64,000 bases of DNA from positions 48,946,960 through 49,010,959 of the forward strand of contig CM057839.1 of the NCBI GenBank assembly GCA_030068075.1, in the 5' to 3' direction. Each line of letters begins with the position of its first letter. Position 1 is the first letter of the stretch. The DNA comes from Paguma larvata. Taxonomy: Eukaryota; Chordata; Mammalia; Carnivora; Viverridae. The notes beneath the pieces are model-generated. The model saw nothing but the letters and a program-made list of their open reading frames with translations. It was not told where the DNA came from and made no database searches. The position numbers and the translations under genes are program-made. This document shows positions 23,320 to 35,569 of the stretch, one piece after another.

Positions 23320-24470
23320 CTTATTTGAAAATATGTGATACATTCTTCTTTTTATTTAAATAAGAAAATAAGAATAAATACCTAATAGTGCAAATAACGT
23401 AACACAAAAATGTTTTGAGGATTTTTGTCATTGACGTTAGGTCTTAATACAACATAATGAAATATGTGCACCGACCAACACTGCAGTCTCTGAAGCATAC
23501 CATTTCTGGCTGAAATATGCTTTATTCTGAAACAGATTGATATAAAAATGCATGCGTACTATAAAAGAACAAAAACAAACTGTTTTCTAAAACATTAACT
23601 TTCTTATATTCACACATTTGGATACTGGTGAAAATAAACAGAACGAGCTGCCCCGAACCTGCACGGTCCTTTTGTATTCTAGCAGAGCGACAGATGTAAG
23701 ACTGGAGAGTGAATAATCCCCTTTAGAAGACATATTTACAGAGTCAGTGTTGCCAGGATTTTAATGAACTCTCAGTGCTCAAACCCAAAGTAAAATACCA
23801 TGTAAAAACAAAATAAGTAGCTGTTCTTAATTTTGTAAGATAAGCCATCTTGTCACATGGTATCTGTTTCTGTGGATCTGTAGGCATAATTGAATCAATT
23901 CTTTTGAGCATCAAAACATAAAACCCTACACTGTGGTTAAAATCTGTAAAACAACTGATTTGCATTTCCATGGTATCCCTATAGAGCATCAGAGTAATCC
24001 ATGCTTAAAAAAAAAAAAAAAAGTCATGTTAAGCTTGATTTTAGGAGATACAACCTGCTTTCCCAATTAATTTTGCATTTGCTAGTTCACCAGTATTTGA
24101 CGCTCAAAATGAAATAACGCAAGTTCATCATCTTCTACTTCCCACACCACTTCCCACAGACCCAGGGTAAGCAGCCCTGTGGACTCATGATCAAATTCTT
24201 CTCTAAAAATTAATGTATCTTTTACTCCTTCATGTTTCTTACTACCGGGTCATGTGACTTCATTCATACCAAACTCCTAATAGAGTCCACATAAGAAACA
24301 AATGTAGAATGAATTGAATAGATGCACTCAAGTACCAATTAGCAATCACTGACTTTTGAGACAAAATGATTTACCACCAGTAATTTGTGTGCAAAACCAT
24401 ATAGTTTATTAGGTGTTAGATTCTTCTTGCCTAGTGCAGACAGAAAAAATTACTTCTCCATTTTCTTCTT

Positions 24471-25178
24471 TTATCTTTATTTTACTAGATATAATTTAAA
24501 TATAGCAAAATCTACCCTAAAATGGTGTTTGGGTCTATATATTTTGACAACTTACATGATCCTGTGACTATTATCACAATGAATATATAGAATCTTTTCA
24601 TTCCAAAAAGTTTCCTTATACCCCTTTGTATTCAACTCCCCTCTCCCCACTTCCAGGCCCTAGGAAGCACTAGTCTGGTTTCTGTCGTTATCATTGTGCC
24701 TTTTCCAAAAGGTCAAACATATGGAATTATAAAGTATGTATAGCATTTATACATTCAACATAATTTTCTGGATCCTGCATTTAGTATAATGCTTTTGAAA
24801 TGCACCCATGTTGTTGTACATATCAGTAGTTTCTTTCTTTTTTAATGCTGAGTAGTATTTCATTGTATGGATATCCAACAATTCCTTTATTCATTCCCCT
24901 ATTGTTGGACTTTCAGGCTGTTTGAAGCTTTAACTGACAATGAATAAAGCTTTTGTAAGATTTGCCTACAGGTTTTTACATGGACCTATATTTTCATTTA
25001 ATATGGGTAATTACCTAGAAGAGGATTGCTGGGTCTTATGGTTAGGGTATCCTTAAGTTTTTAACCAACTGGAAAACTGTTTTCCAAAGTTCCTGTACCA
25101 ATTTACATTTCCAAAAATGCCTAAGAGTGTTCCAGTTTCTCTGAATTCTTAACAGCATTTGATATTGTCTGTTTTAAT
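24471..25178 (-). mobile_element. Old L1 3' region (outer copy, first part)
   Basis: Antisense L1M: from the 3' UTR (CTAGATATAATTTAAATATA) through 'GAGTAGTATTTCATTGTATGG', 'GAGGATTGCTGGGTCTTATGG' and 'CTGGAAAACTGTTTTCCAAAG' to ORF2 sequence at about 25170. The copy resumes after 25500. Confidence 0.88.
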
Positions 25179-25500
25179 TATTTTGAGTATAGTTGACACA
25201 CAATATTACATTAGTTGCAGATATAGAGCATAGTGATTCAACACTATACATTCTGTTCTACTTACCACAAGAATAGCTACCATCTGTCACCATACAACAT
25301 GGTTATGATACCATTAACTATAGTCCCTATGCTGTACTTTTCATCTCTGTGATGTATTCACTTGATAACTGGAAAACTGTACCTCTCCCTTTCCTTCACT
25401 GTGTTTCCTCATTCCCCTAGCACCCTCTTCCCTGGCAACCATCAGTTTATTCTCTATATTTATAGATCTGAATCTGTTTTTTTGTTTGATTTCATTCACT
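25179..25500 (-). mobile_element. L1 3'-UTR inserted in the older L1
   Basis: Antisense 3' UTR of a different L1M copy: 'GACACACAATATTACATTAG', 'ACCATCTGTCACCATACAAC', 'CCCTATGCTGTAC', 'CCTGGCAACCATCAGTTTAT'. Its orientation matches that of the outer L1, and the outer ORF2 text continues on either side. Confidence 0.85.
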
Positions 25501-25745
25501 CTAATAGCTATGTAGTGTTATCTCATTGTGGTTTTAATTTGTATGTTCCAATTAATGATGTTGAGTATTCTTTGATGTGCTTAATGGCCATTCATAGCTC
25601 TTATTTGGTGTCTACTCAAATATTTTACAAATTTTAAAAATCAGGTGTCCTATTATGAGTTTTAAGGGCTCTTTTTATATTCTGGTTTTTATATATTCTG
25701 ATTCTTTGTAAATTCTGGACTGAGGTATGGTTTTATTTAGGTGTG
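25501..25745 (-). mobile_element. Old L1 3' region (outer copy, second part)
   Basis: Continues the antisense ORF2 text: 'TAGTGTTATCTCATTGTGG', 'TTAATGATGTTGAGTATTC', 'TGTGCTTAATGGCCATTC', then 'TTTATATTCTGG'. Confidence 0.82.
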
Positions 25746-27545
25746 ATTTTCAATGTCCTAGGTGGAAATGAACATTCTTTGTTTCATTTGAAGGTGATAA
25801 ATGTATTATTTGCAGATAACAACTATATAAAACTCAAGGTTTTTATTTAAGCCATTTACGACCATCTTGTTTACTGAATACTAGCTCTGTGCTTATGCCC
25901 TTCATCTAAGTACATGTAAATATGAATACATATAGTCACTTTTGCTTTTCAAACTGTTTACAAATATAAAAATAATTATCAAATGAGTAATATATATATT
26001 ATATACACACTTCTATCTATGTAAATATACACACGCATATGTATATATGTGTCGCGTTTTGCTTTTGTTTTTGTTTTACTCTTTTCTTTTTAGACATCTG
26101 AGTAATCTTTTGCTATAAATGAAAATTCCTACACCATGGTCGGAATAAAAGAAATTCAAACCTGTTAGTGATGTAACTCTTAGGAGAGAACATGATTTTA
26201 TAAAAGCTCCAGCTCAATTACCACGATAGCCAGGCTGTCAAAATCCACCTACAAATCACCTCTAGTTCCGTTTTGACTGATTTCTTGCATTAATTTTACT
26301 TGCTGAATTTATCTCAATAGAAGGAAACCACTCTATAAAGTTCCTGTAAGAAGCTTCCTTAACTTTTTCAAGAAGTGTGAATCAGGCTAGGTTGTTTTTA
26401 AAAGAAAAAAATTCTAGTTCACATTTTACTTTTCTATGTGAAGATCTAGGAGAAGACAAGGAGAACTGGTCTAAGGCATTGTTATAGTGATAGAGTCCAT
26501 ACAACAACTCTACAATACATGATTATCTAGAAAGGCAAGCTCCAAGTTCTAGGATAGGGATTCACTATATTAAGTATTTCTACTTTATATTTCATTGAAA
26601 TTTTTTTTCTGAAATTTTATAAAAAGGAGAAGTACAGAGAAAAGGTATGTCAAGATTGGGAAGGGGATGGATTGGTGTAAAACAATGTAGGTACATATAT
26701 TTTTTTTTCCTTTATCAGAGATCAAAAATGGTAAAGTATTTTCTACAGAAGTATTTCAAGCCTTCTATTTAGAACTTCTGCTAAATGTCCTTTGAGCAGC
26801 CCAATGCACTCTAACTAATGTATGTTGAAGGATACAAATGAGAAAGGAGCTTGGCAAGAGGAAAGTCAGTCAAAGAAATCAGTCTACCCTGATAATGGGG
26901 TATACTGGTCATGGGTAAGATGAGTTCCAGCACTTGAATGTTATGCCTTCAAGTTGGAGGAGAATGATGGCCTATAAACATAAGATGAGACAGGAATAAA
27001 TGATCTCTTGAATCTCATCTAACTATGGGAAACACTGGTAAACACTGGTTATGTCATCTGAATGTTTATCTGAGGTTTGTATATGGAAGTGAGGGTAGAT
27101 GTTAGACTCACAGTTTCTCTCATGTTAGCCAATGACATCCTATCCCTTATGAAAAAAACATTTAAAGGTGAGGGGGCTAACATAGAAGATCCACAGTCTT
27201 CTAATGTTCTTTTCACACTCTTGCAAATTTCCTACCTCAAGGATTTTTCTTTATACCTGGTAGAATCAGAAGGCTTATCAACAGTGTTTCAGCCTGAAAC
27301 TCAAAATAACTAAGGGCGATTTAAAATGATTAGGATTTAGACATAGCTAAAGATGTAGCTTCATAAGGTCATCCTGTATACTGGCCCATTTAAGAGAAAT
27401 CCAAGAAGGTTCCATTTCCTACTGAATTCTTTTTCCATGGCCTATCTATATAATGATTTCTGATTGTTAGACAAATAGTACTCTACAATAAAAGAGACCT
27501 GTTTTTCATATTCTCAATCCTTCTTATTTGCTAAATCAAAAGAAG
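25746..27545. other. Unannotated AT-rich sequence
   Basis: TA-rich patch at 25985-26050. No gene, RNA or recognised repeat. Confidence 0.5.
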
Positions 27546-27608
27546 TACAAAAAACAAAAACAAAACAAAACAAAACAAAAAAAAAAACAAAAAAAAACAA
27601 AAGAAAAC
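27546..27608. repeat. A-rich (CAAAA)n tract
   Basis: Repeats of ACAAA and AAAC with long A runs. It could be an old retroposon tail, but nothing immediately upstream was identified as its body. Confidence 0.85.
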
Positions 27609-27785
27609 ACCAAAAGACCCAATTCACAAAACATTCAGTGCACAAGCTCTGCCACTGAAAATGATACCTTCTGAATTTTGGACAAGTGGGTTCCTTTCTG
27701 CATACTTCTCTTTTCCATTTAGAGCCCGTGCATCAGAGAAAACATTGCACAGCTCTGGAGAGATCATGACTATAGCTCCATGGCT

Positions 27786-28349
27786 CTATCCTAATGAATA
27801 CAGAGGAGTCATCTTCTCATAAAAGCGACCACCTTGTTTATTACTGTATCTGTGGTTTGGACCTTCAAAACCCCATTGCCTTACAATAAGCTGAGGGCCT
27901 GGGAATGTGGGTTGGGGGTTATTGGGCACTAATTCCCGTGTAAGGGCCATGTTTGAAAAATTAACTTTTGTTCCCACCTGGCATTTTCTCTTTTCTTCCC
28001 TCACACTTAAAAGAAAAAATCGATCAGTTGTCAGGTTCCTCCAAAAGGGAGGTATGCAAGAGGCTGAAAACCCAAAAGAGAACACTATGACTCCAGCTTT
28101 TGTATGCCAAAAGTGCAAATCCTTTGGTAGTTTTAGAACATTGCACAGAATTACTGGAGAGTGCTCCAGTTCCTGAGAAGCCATGCAGAGAGGAAAAGGG
28201 AACATGTTGAAATCGAAGTGCGGTTTTTGAGGTGATAGGATATGATGGATCGTAATGGCATTAGTTGGAGCCTGAGTGAACACATGACTCGAGGGCTCCC
28301 CACCCCCAACAAAGACTTGACACTGTGTGAGTACCTGGGAATTAGTCAC
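27786..28349 (-). other. 187-codon open frame of unknown origin, longest in window
   Basis: This is an uninterrupted minus-strand frame. The predicted protein has no domain I recognise, no signal peptide and no clear transmembrane segment. It contains clustered aromatic and proline residues rather than a regular pattern. The plus strand of the same block is also open for 89 codons (27907-28176). The block 27640-28380 is less AT-rich than the surroundings and may be an old retroviral or LTR-derived piece, or chance. There is no flanking promoter or splice evidence. Confidence 0.15.
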
Positions 28350-28384
28350 AACCTTTTGAAAAAAGGGAGCTCTAACAGAATAGA

Positions 28385-28950
28385 ATTTAACTTATCCTTA
28401 TGTCTTAGGGCTTTAAAATAGCAATTAAATTGCAAAGTCACATTATTTGCACATTTTATAGACTGAAGTCCGGCCTGCTCATTAAACTATACTAGACAAC
28501 TAATCCAGTGTAGTGTGGAACTGGAACCCCCCTTTTTTCAGGGGTAACTACAGGTAGAGAATCTAATGTTTTTGCCTACAGAGATAGTGATATGTATGAA
28601 TAGAAAACTAATCACTTAAATTAATGTTACTCTCTATCCTAGCTTTCCCATCCTTCCTGAAACATATGTCTTAATCTTACCAATCCCAATTTTATATTCA
28701 TAATTTACAACCACGAAAGTCAGGGAATGAGGTATCATCTGGTACACTAAGTCATGAAGCATTAGCTGGGACCATATATGAATCAGACAGATAGGAAATT
28801 CTCAAGTGCAGACAAGATAGTGAAGTTGGAGAAGAAAAATATTTTGGTTCTAATATGTCCCCTCAAAACCAACTTCATCATGCTACTGTAGTCCTTAGAA
28901 GGAGGAAGGGGAGGGGTAGTAATAATAACAACAATAAAACAACAGGCATC
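28385..28950. other. Unannotated non-coding sequence
   Basis: Nothing recognised apart from a purine-rich patch at 28900-28920. Confidence 0.5.
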
Positions 28951-29154
28951 TTTTTAAATGCTTGTTTTTGAGAGAAAGAGAGAGAAGCGAGAGCATAAGC
29001 ACCGGAGGAGCAGAGAGAAAAGGGGACAGAGGATACACAGCGGGCTCTGCGCTGACAGTAGCCAGCCCAATGCTAGGCTTGAACTCACAAATCATTAGAT
29101 CATGACCTGAGCCAAAATCGGATGCTCAACCAACTGAGCCACCCAGACACACCC
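28951..29154 (-). mobile_element. Can-SINE, older felid-type copy
   Basis: Antisense with 'CGCTGACAGTAGCC', 'GATCATGACCTGAGCC' and plus-strand end GAGCCACCCAGACACACCC. Short imperfect duplications AGGCATCTTTTT (28944) and AGGCAATTTTTT (29156) flank it. Confidence 0.93.
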
Positions 29155-31182
29155 AAGGCAATTTTTTTCCTACTATATGCATTTACTTGTGTCAGGCACT
29201 GTGTGAAGTATTTGCAAACATTACTGTATGTAAACTTTGCAGTAATTTTATCTCTGGAGCCCATGCTTCTCATTATTCTTCCATATTGCTATCCTTAATC
29301 CTGACCGAGGTCTAAAATACACCTTCCAAAGAAAAGGAATCACCTCTAAGTGTCTCAATTGTACTTTGGTATTCACTTTTAAGTACTATATGGTAATGCT
29401 GCCAGAATCATAGATGCCATTTTAAGTCTAGCTTCTCTGCATTTCTCTGGCTTTTCATTGACAAAGAAACACTGGGATAAAGGGAAGAACGCACTATTAG
29501 ATTTTTTTTAACCTTAATGATTAGTGAATTATCCAGAGGATGTAATCTCTCATCACATGAGTCCACATCAATAAAACAGAACACCTCCTTCCTGCATTTT
29601 ACATGGCACATTGGTTAGAACTAAAAACTGGGTATGTTACAAATAAAGTTGTGGGTATTATACTCCGGACATGGCTGAAGCCTATCTGGAAAGGGACATC
29701 TCATGTGCACTGATATTTTTGTATGTGAAGAGGAGTTCTTCACAGTTATCAGAGTGAAAATTCCATCTGCTACTTGCTGCATACACAGACTCGGAGCAGC
29801 AGCCACAGACCTTTAAAAATGCTTATTTGTTACAAGAAAATACAATACATTTTCAGAATCCTCAAATATTGAACGAGAAAAGATTATAGAAAACTCTATA
29901 CCAACAAGAGCTAGCAGAGATTACAAATGTTGTACAGAAGGGAAAATAAAAACATCCTGAATATCCCTATTGAGTAAACTGCCTCATTATTTGGGTTTGA
30001 AACACAACGTAGATTTTTTCCCCCCTCTATTGTTTCTGATATAATTTCAAAGTCAGGCAGGTAGCTAGAGAGTGGGAGGGCAGAAAGTACGTACCACACA
30101 CGGCAGGGGTACATGGAACTGAGGAGGCAGGGGAGAGGCAAGAACAAATCTAACTTTAGATCCTCTTTAGAAAAAAAAATAATGACAATTTATTAAATGA
30201 GAGGCAGTTACGCACACCTCCGACATGTCAAGAGTTCTAAGCAGCTGATACGGCATTTTAAGATGCTAAATATGCACTGTGAGCTGTTTCCTCAGAAAGT
30301 CATTTTAACCATGCCCATTGTCTGTAAAAATGAATGGTTAAGTAGCCCTGCATTTTTTAGAGAACACTCTGATCATCACAAATTCTCCAAAACATGCTTG
30401 GTTCTCTGTTTTCTGAGTATGTAATAAAATGCACATATAGGCCAGCAGACACTGTGGCTGCTCGGTAGATATTTTTTGATGGGCTTTCCTTTTCAGATGT
30501 TCATGATACTTGATGTCATTGTAGGTAGAGATATATGCATTAAAAAGTTTAAGCACAATTATCATTTACATGTATTTGGATCTCCTATTGTTTGTCGAGT
30601 AATTCTCTTTTACCTATGCCTATGAGGCTTATGAACTTGAAGAACCTTCCAGGAGAAAAAGTTACTTTTATGTGCCCTTGCTTGTTTGTGTTTGGTGGTG
30701 GTTGTTGTTGTTTTTCCCCTCAGAAGGTTTTTTACTAGCCCCAAAGGTGTGCATTGTTGGAATAATTTAGTACTATCCTAGGGCAAGTCAATTGTAAACA
30801 AGTCTGCTGTATGGAAAAAACTGCCTAAAAATTGCAGCTCGACATCTTAGACTACGAAAAGGCACTGGCTGAGGATGTGTTGTATAATAAGGTTACTCAA
30901 TTCATTTTTTAAATCAACACTTCCCATTAGATTTTGTGTGGGTTAGAAAGAAGAACGTTCAATTCTGAACTAATGTCATTTAAGTAAGAGCAATAATTAA
31001 AAAAAAATACTTTCTTTAATTTTACAAAGGCAATTCTAATCCTTGAAGAAGTCCTGAATCAACAATTCATCAAAATTTACAGAAATTGCTTTATATTTGT
31101 GGGAGTAACACATATTTGGGTCTGTTGCCATTTCCCACAATTGAGGTGAGCACTACAGAGTAAAATTCAAATGATTTATCTA
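29155..31182. other. Unannotated non-coding sequence
   Basis: No supported gene. Short frames on the minus strand at 29408-30147 carry no family signal. A GTTGTT patch lies near 30700. Confidence 0.5.
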
Positions 31183-31393
31183 GGAGTTGGCAAACTTTTT
31201 TTCTGTAGAAGACCAGATAGTAAATATTTTTGGCTTCGTGGCCCAACTGTGACCACTGCTGACCTCTGCCATTACCGTAGCTCACAAGCAGCCACAGACA
31301 ATAAATAAACAAATGGGCTTGTCTCTTTTGCAGTCAAACTTTATTTACAAAAACAAACTGCCGCTGCGTTTGGCCTATGAACCATAGTTTGCC
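31183..31393 (+). repeat. hAT-type non-autonomous DNA transposon
   Basis: Inverted ends GGCAAACT and AGTTTGCC bracket 'GACCAGATAGTAAATATTTT', 'CAGCCACAGACAATA' and 'ACTTTATTTACAAAAACA'. This is a common MER-class hAT-Charlie element. The exact MER number is not assigned. Confidence 0.85.
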
Positions 31394-33170
31394 ATAGTTT
31401 TAAAACATACTGATTAAAATGTAATCATTCCTTTAAAAAAGCAAGAATCGTGAATAACTCTTTATAAAAACAACTGTTTTATTATAGATCTTTTTGGAAT
31501 ATCGCCATTCTTTCATCACATTGTCAACAAATCCAATTTTTGACTGAATTGATGACCTAATAGAGTCATATAAGATGGTCATAAAAATGGGAAAGTTTAT
31601 TTCCTACATGCTTTTCATGCGTTTTTTTTTGTTTGTTTGTTTGTTTGTTTGTTTCAGATTTCTAAATTACTTACTGCTATCTGTTAGAACAGGTCAGTTT
31701 TCTTTTACCTTCCAGTGATTTCCTTGGTCAATAAAAAGCTCAATACAAAGCTCTGAGGGATTGAACCAACTGTTAGTCTCTAAAACTTTCCTCAAAACGG
31801 TCCTTACCCGTGCAAATTATTAAAACATTGATGCAAACAGATTAAGCCACTTGTGAACACATGCTACGTGGTGAAGGCATACTACTGAGGCTAGATTACA
31901 AAATAACCTATGAAGAACAAGTTTGGAAAAAGAAAGCTTCGTGGTTTACATACAGTTTAAGGTGTGGCTTCATTCTTATTCACAGCAGGACACTAGCAGC
32001 AATCTACCGACTTTAATGTTTCTGCTGAGCTCTCTTCTCGTCTTCTGATATTACCAGGAGGTAGAGTGTCCTTTATACACATCTTTGGCTTCATAAAGAG
32101 TCTGTTTAGAACCTTTTACTAGAGTTAGCTAAGAGCTTTGGCTTGCTTAGGGGACACCTGAATTACTGCAGCTTGATCCTCTCATACCGACTGTGACAAT
32201 GCTTTCTTTATTATCTTGTTATCCTTTAAAGTGTACTTTGCCCACTTACATTACCGGAAACCCATTTCCTCCTTTCACTAACAATACCAAAATAGATCTA
32301 TTAAAACTTTACAAGTGCAAGAAAGGAAGATCTACCATTTCGCTTGAACTAAGAAAGGCCCACTTTTCACTGCTGATTTAGATTCTCCCTTTTGCTACGT
32401 CTCATTTACCCAACATGTTGCTGGCAAACAAAGAAATATTGGAGAGCGCCTTATGTGTTTCATTTATGGTACAACACATTCTGTATCCAACCCTAACCTA
32501 CCTCCCAGAAAGTTAAATCTACCTGGCATCAAGCAGTTCATGCCTTGATGATTAATTACAAGTCTAATAGAAAAGATAAACAACCCATTGCAATTGCAGA
32601 ACAGTACGCATACATTTCCTTAATCATGGAGAAATTACTAAATCCTATTCACCACAGGTGTGTAGGTTTATGTTACCAGCATCTGCTGTGAATCACATGA
32701 AGTTATTATTTTCATTCCGCAGCACCAATGGGTGTTTATGGAAATAACTGTACACTATACAATTTTGATTGCACAGAGAGAAAAATAGTTATTTGGAATG
32801 CAATTTGGACTGCAATATTTCTTTTTCGTTGCCTCTCATTTGGCAGCTTATCCTACTCAGATATTATCATCAATATGCCATACATAAACTTACATTCATC
32901 ACTGGTACTTAGGCTTATTAACTAAACAGCAATTATATTGTCGTAGGAGGATTATGGGAATGGGAATGAACATGACTGTGTGTCACAATGTTTCCTTCTT
33001 CACAGCACAATGTGTTTTTTGTTGTTAACAACAAGCCGTAATGTAAACAATCTGTCTGAAAATATAAGAAGTGTCATTGAAGGCAAATGCAGCAATTTTA
33101 TGAATATGCCCATTTATAGACATTCTTTTGTAAAAGTTAGCAACCCGTTATGTTCTAACATAAACTTGAA
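31394..33170. other. Unannotated sequence with (GTTT)n
   Basis: A T run followed by GTTT repeats occurs at 31622-31656. No gene or other repeat recognised. Confidence 0.5.
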
Positions 33171-33305
33171 GGGCGCCTGGGTGGCTCAGTCGGTTAAATA
33201 TTCAACTCTACATTTCGGCTCAGGTCATGATCCCAGGGTTGTGGGATCGAGCTCCATGTCAGGCTCCACGTTCATGTGGAGCCTGCTTAAGATTCTCTCT
33301 CTCTT
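33171..33305 (+). mobile_element. Older Can-SINE, 5' part (host of nested SINE)
   Basis: Head GGGCGCCTGGGTGGCTCAG, then the older sub-family text GGGATCGAGCTCC and GTGGAGCCTGCTTAAGATTC rather than GCTGACAGCTCAG. It is interrupted in its CT tract by the next SINE and resumes at about 33512. Confidence 0.93.
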
Positions 33306-33511
33306 GGGGCACCTGGGTGGCTCAGTGGATTAGGCATCTGACTTCAGCGCAGGTCATGATCTTGCAGTAATGGGTTTGAGCCTCATGTCAGGCTCTGTGC
33401 TGACAGCATGGAGCCTGGAGCCTGCTTTGGATTCTGTGTCTCCCTCTCTCTCTGCCTGTTCCCTGCTTGTATTCTCTCTTTCAAAAATAAAATAAAACAT
33501 TTTTTTAAAAA
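33306..33511 (+). mobile_element. Felid Can-SINE nested in an older Can-SINE
   Basis: Complete head GGGGCACCTGGGTGGCTCAG to A-rich tail, same orientation as the host. Duplications beginning AAGATTCTC lie at 33289 and 33512, which fixes the insertion point. Confidence 0.95.
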
Positions 33512-33569
33512 AAGATTCTCCTTCTGTACCTCTCCCCTGCTCTCTCTCTCTCTCTCACTCCTACTCTCT
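33512..33569 (+). mobile_element. Older Can-SINE, 3' part
   Basis: Starts with the duplicated AAGATTCTC and continues with the CT-rich tail of the host SINE. Confidence 0.88.
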
Positions 33570-33597
33570 AATATATATATATATATATATATATATT
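33570..33597. repeat. (AT)n microsatellite
   Basis: About thirteen AT units directly after the SINE tail. Confidence 0.95.
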
Positions 33598-35450
33598 TTA
33601 TACATATATGTAGTTTGAACACAAACTACACAGAAGATTTAATTACAGTATGTAATTTTACTAATAAAACAAGATCTGATATTTCTGTAAAATCCCACCC
33701 CTATATAAAAAATGTGATTTTTACACTTATCAGCTCCTGCTAAAATAATATATAACTTTCCTTCAGATGCTGAAGTTTGCTTCTTGCACATCTTGGTAGC
33801 TCTTTATCTCCCTATGAAAGGGACTCTCTCATGGGACTCAGTCTTCCTGATTGCAGATCCGCAGGGAGCAGGGGAGCACCTCTGCATCACAGGAGGCCAT
33901 ATGGTGGGTCCTTGATATTTTCTTGACAATGCTTCGTTTCTGTGACAGGGGAAAGTTCATTTTTCCCTTATGCCAAATTTCTGAAGAGTCCAAGAGAAAA
34001 ACCGCTGCCCACCACTCAGATGGTTAATGTAACGAGCTGGCTTTCAGATTCCAGGAATGAAACTTCCCATCACCTGCAATGTTACAGTTGAGTCCTTCAA
34101 GTGGGTTATTTAAGGCTCAAGGATGTTAGTGGTATTAAAAGTGGTCAGATTTTATTTTTTTAAGGGTAGAATTGAAAAGGAGATTGCGAGAGCTATTTTA
34201 AGGAAGGTTAACTAGTTCTTTTGGTGAAAAAATATACTTCCCTAACCTAATATAAATCTTCTACCAAATTCTTATAAACATGTAGACCTAGGATGAGAAC
34301 CACTTTTACAGGGAAGGAGAAAAAAACCAAAAAGGAAACACATAAATGGCTATAAGCTGCTATTCTACCTGTAAAGAGTAAGTTATAATACTTGAAGCAA
34401 TGAGTCATATTAAATATTATCACCTGAATTAACCTGTTTATTGACATAAGCACAATTTGGCTCTAATTTGAATATATGAACAGGACTTTTGTAGTCACTA
34501 TATAATTGTTTCATAAAACAACATGTGATTGAAGGTGGGACTAGAAATTAGGACTAGCTAATAAGAAACCCCAGGCTTTCTATTCAAGTTTCAGGCAATG
34601 ACCTCACCTGAGTTTGAATGAGCAGTTCCCTTTTGTGTGCTTACTCTTGATAGGTATAAATTAGAATTGCCCCTTCTGCTCTATAATTCCTCAGATGGGA
34701 TGAGAATATAAATTCAGATTTTTAATAAATCCTAGAAGTCTTTAAAGGAAGAAAACAGGTCTATATAAAATGATAATGAATCTATAATTTCTTTTTATAT
34801 TTAAAAATTACAATTGCAAACTTGCATTTAATTCTAAACACTTGTCACTGCTGTGTGGTCCAGATGTTGGGTTGACATTCCCACTCTTAGCAAGAAATGA
34901 TTCATTCTCTGCATGTGCTATTACAATTCTCAGTCTATTTACTCTTTTAAGACTGCAAAATCCCGCTGACTTTTCACACTTTTTGAATAGAGAAAGGCAT
35001 ATACATGAAAAATAAAATTATCACTTCTTAAAAAAGAAATTTAGAATACTGATTCATCGTATATGTTCCCTAGAATGACTTTTCTCTGAATTTAGTTTAG
35101 TTCTCAATTAATAACGTCTATTTAATTTACATTTAAATAAGTGATTTGAGAGAAGACTTTTTATTTTTAAAACAATCCTAGATTGTTTTTAGCAGTGTTA
35201 GTCTTGTACATTCTTCTCCTAATAAGTATCAGTTTAACCTTATTTTTATGCAGGAATTTCTACTTATGATTATTGAAGGAAAAAATATATATATACACAC
35301 ACACATATATATGTATTCTGTCAGAAGATATATTATGAATATATACATTGGAGACAAAATTAATGATTATGTGGAACGTAGTGACTTTCTTCCAAGGGGA
35401 AATTATTCATTTGAAAGCAAAATTAATGACTCCATACATGCACAAGCTAC
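33598..35450. other. Unannotated AT-rich sequence
   Basis: No gene or recognised repeat. A small alternating AT/AC patch lies at 35285-35313. Confidence 0.5.
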
Positions 35451-35565
35451 TACAGTATCTACCTTCTGCCCCTTATCCGCAGTTTCACTTTCTGTAGTGA
35501 TCCTGAAGCAGACAATTCTCCTTCTGACATCATCAGAAGGTCAAGGGTAGCCTAATGTAATAGGC
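35451..35565 (+). repeat. Tigger/MER2-like DNA transposon fragment
   Basis: 'CCCCTTATCCGCAGTTTCAC' followed by 'CTTCTGACATCATCAGAAGG' and 'GTAGCCTAATG' is the pattern of pogo/Tigger-derived non-autonomous elements with their middle deleted. Confidence 0.65.
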
Positions 35566-35569
35566 TACT

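Larger units (their letters stand above)
21406..24470. other. Unannotated AT-rich interval
   Basis: Free of young SINEs. It holds a 42-bp hairpin at 23278-23319, a GATA triplet at 22592-22603 and a short frame at 22610 with a strong start context. No gene is supported. Confidence 0.45.

Noticed and set aside
27480..27608. Poly(A) signal and A-rich tract as the end of a processed pseudogene
   Set aside because: AATAAA lies about 55 bases before the A tract, too far, and no recognisable gene text precedes it.
31622..31661. Pyrimidine run ending in TTTCAG as a splice acceptor
   Set aside because: It is a (GTTT)n microsatellite, and no open exon-like frame with a donor follows.
33570..33597. 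AT repeat as an origin or matrix-attachment site
   Set aside because: It is a simple microsatellite after a SINE tail; nothing specific supports a function.
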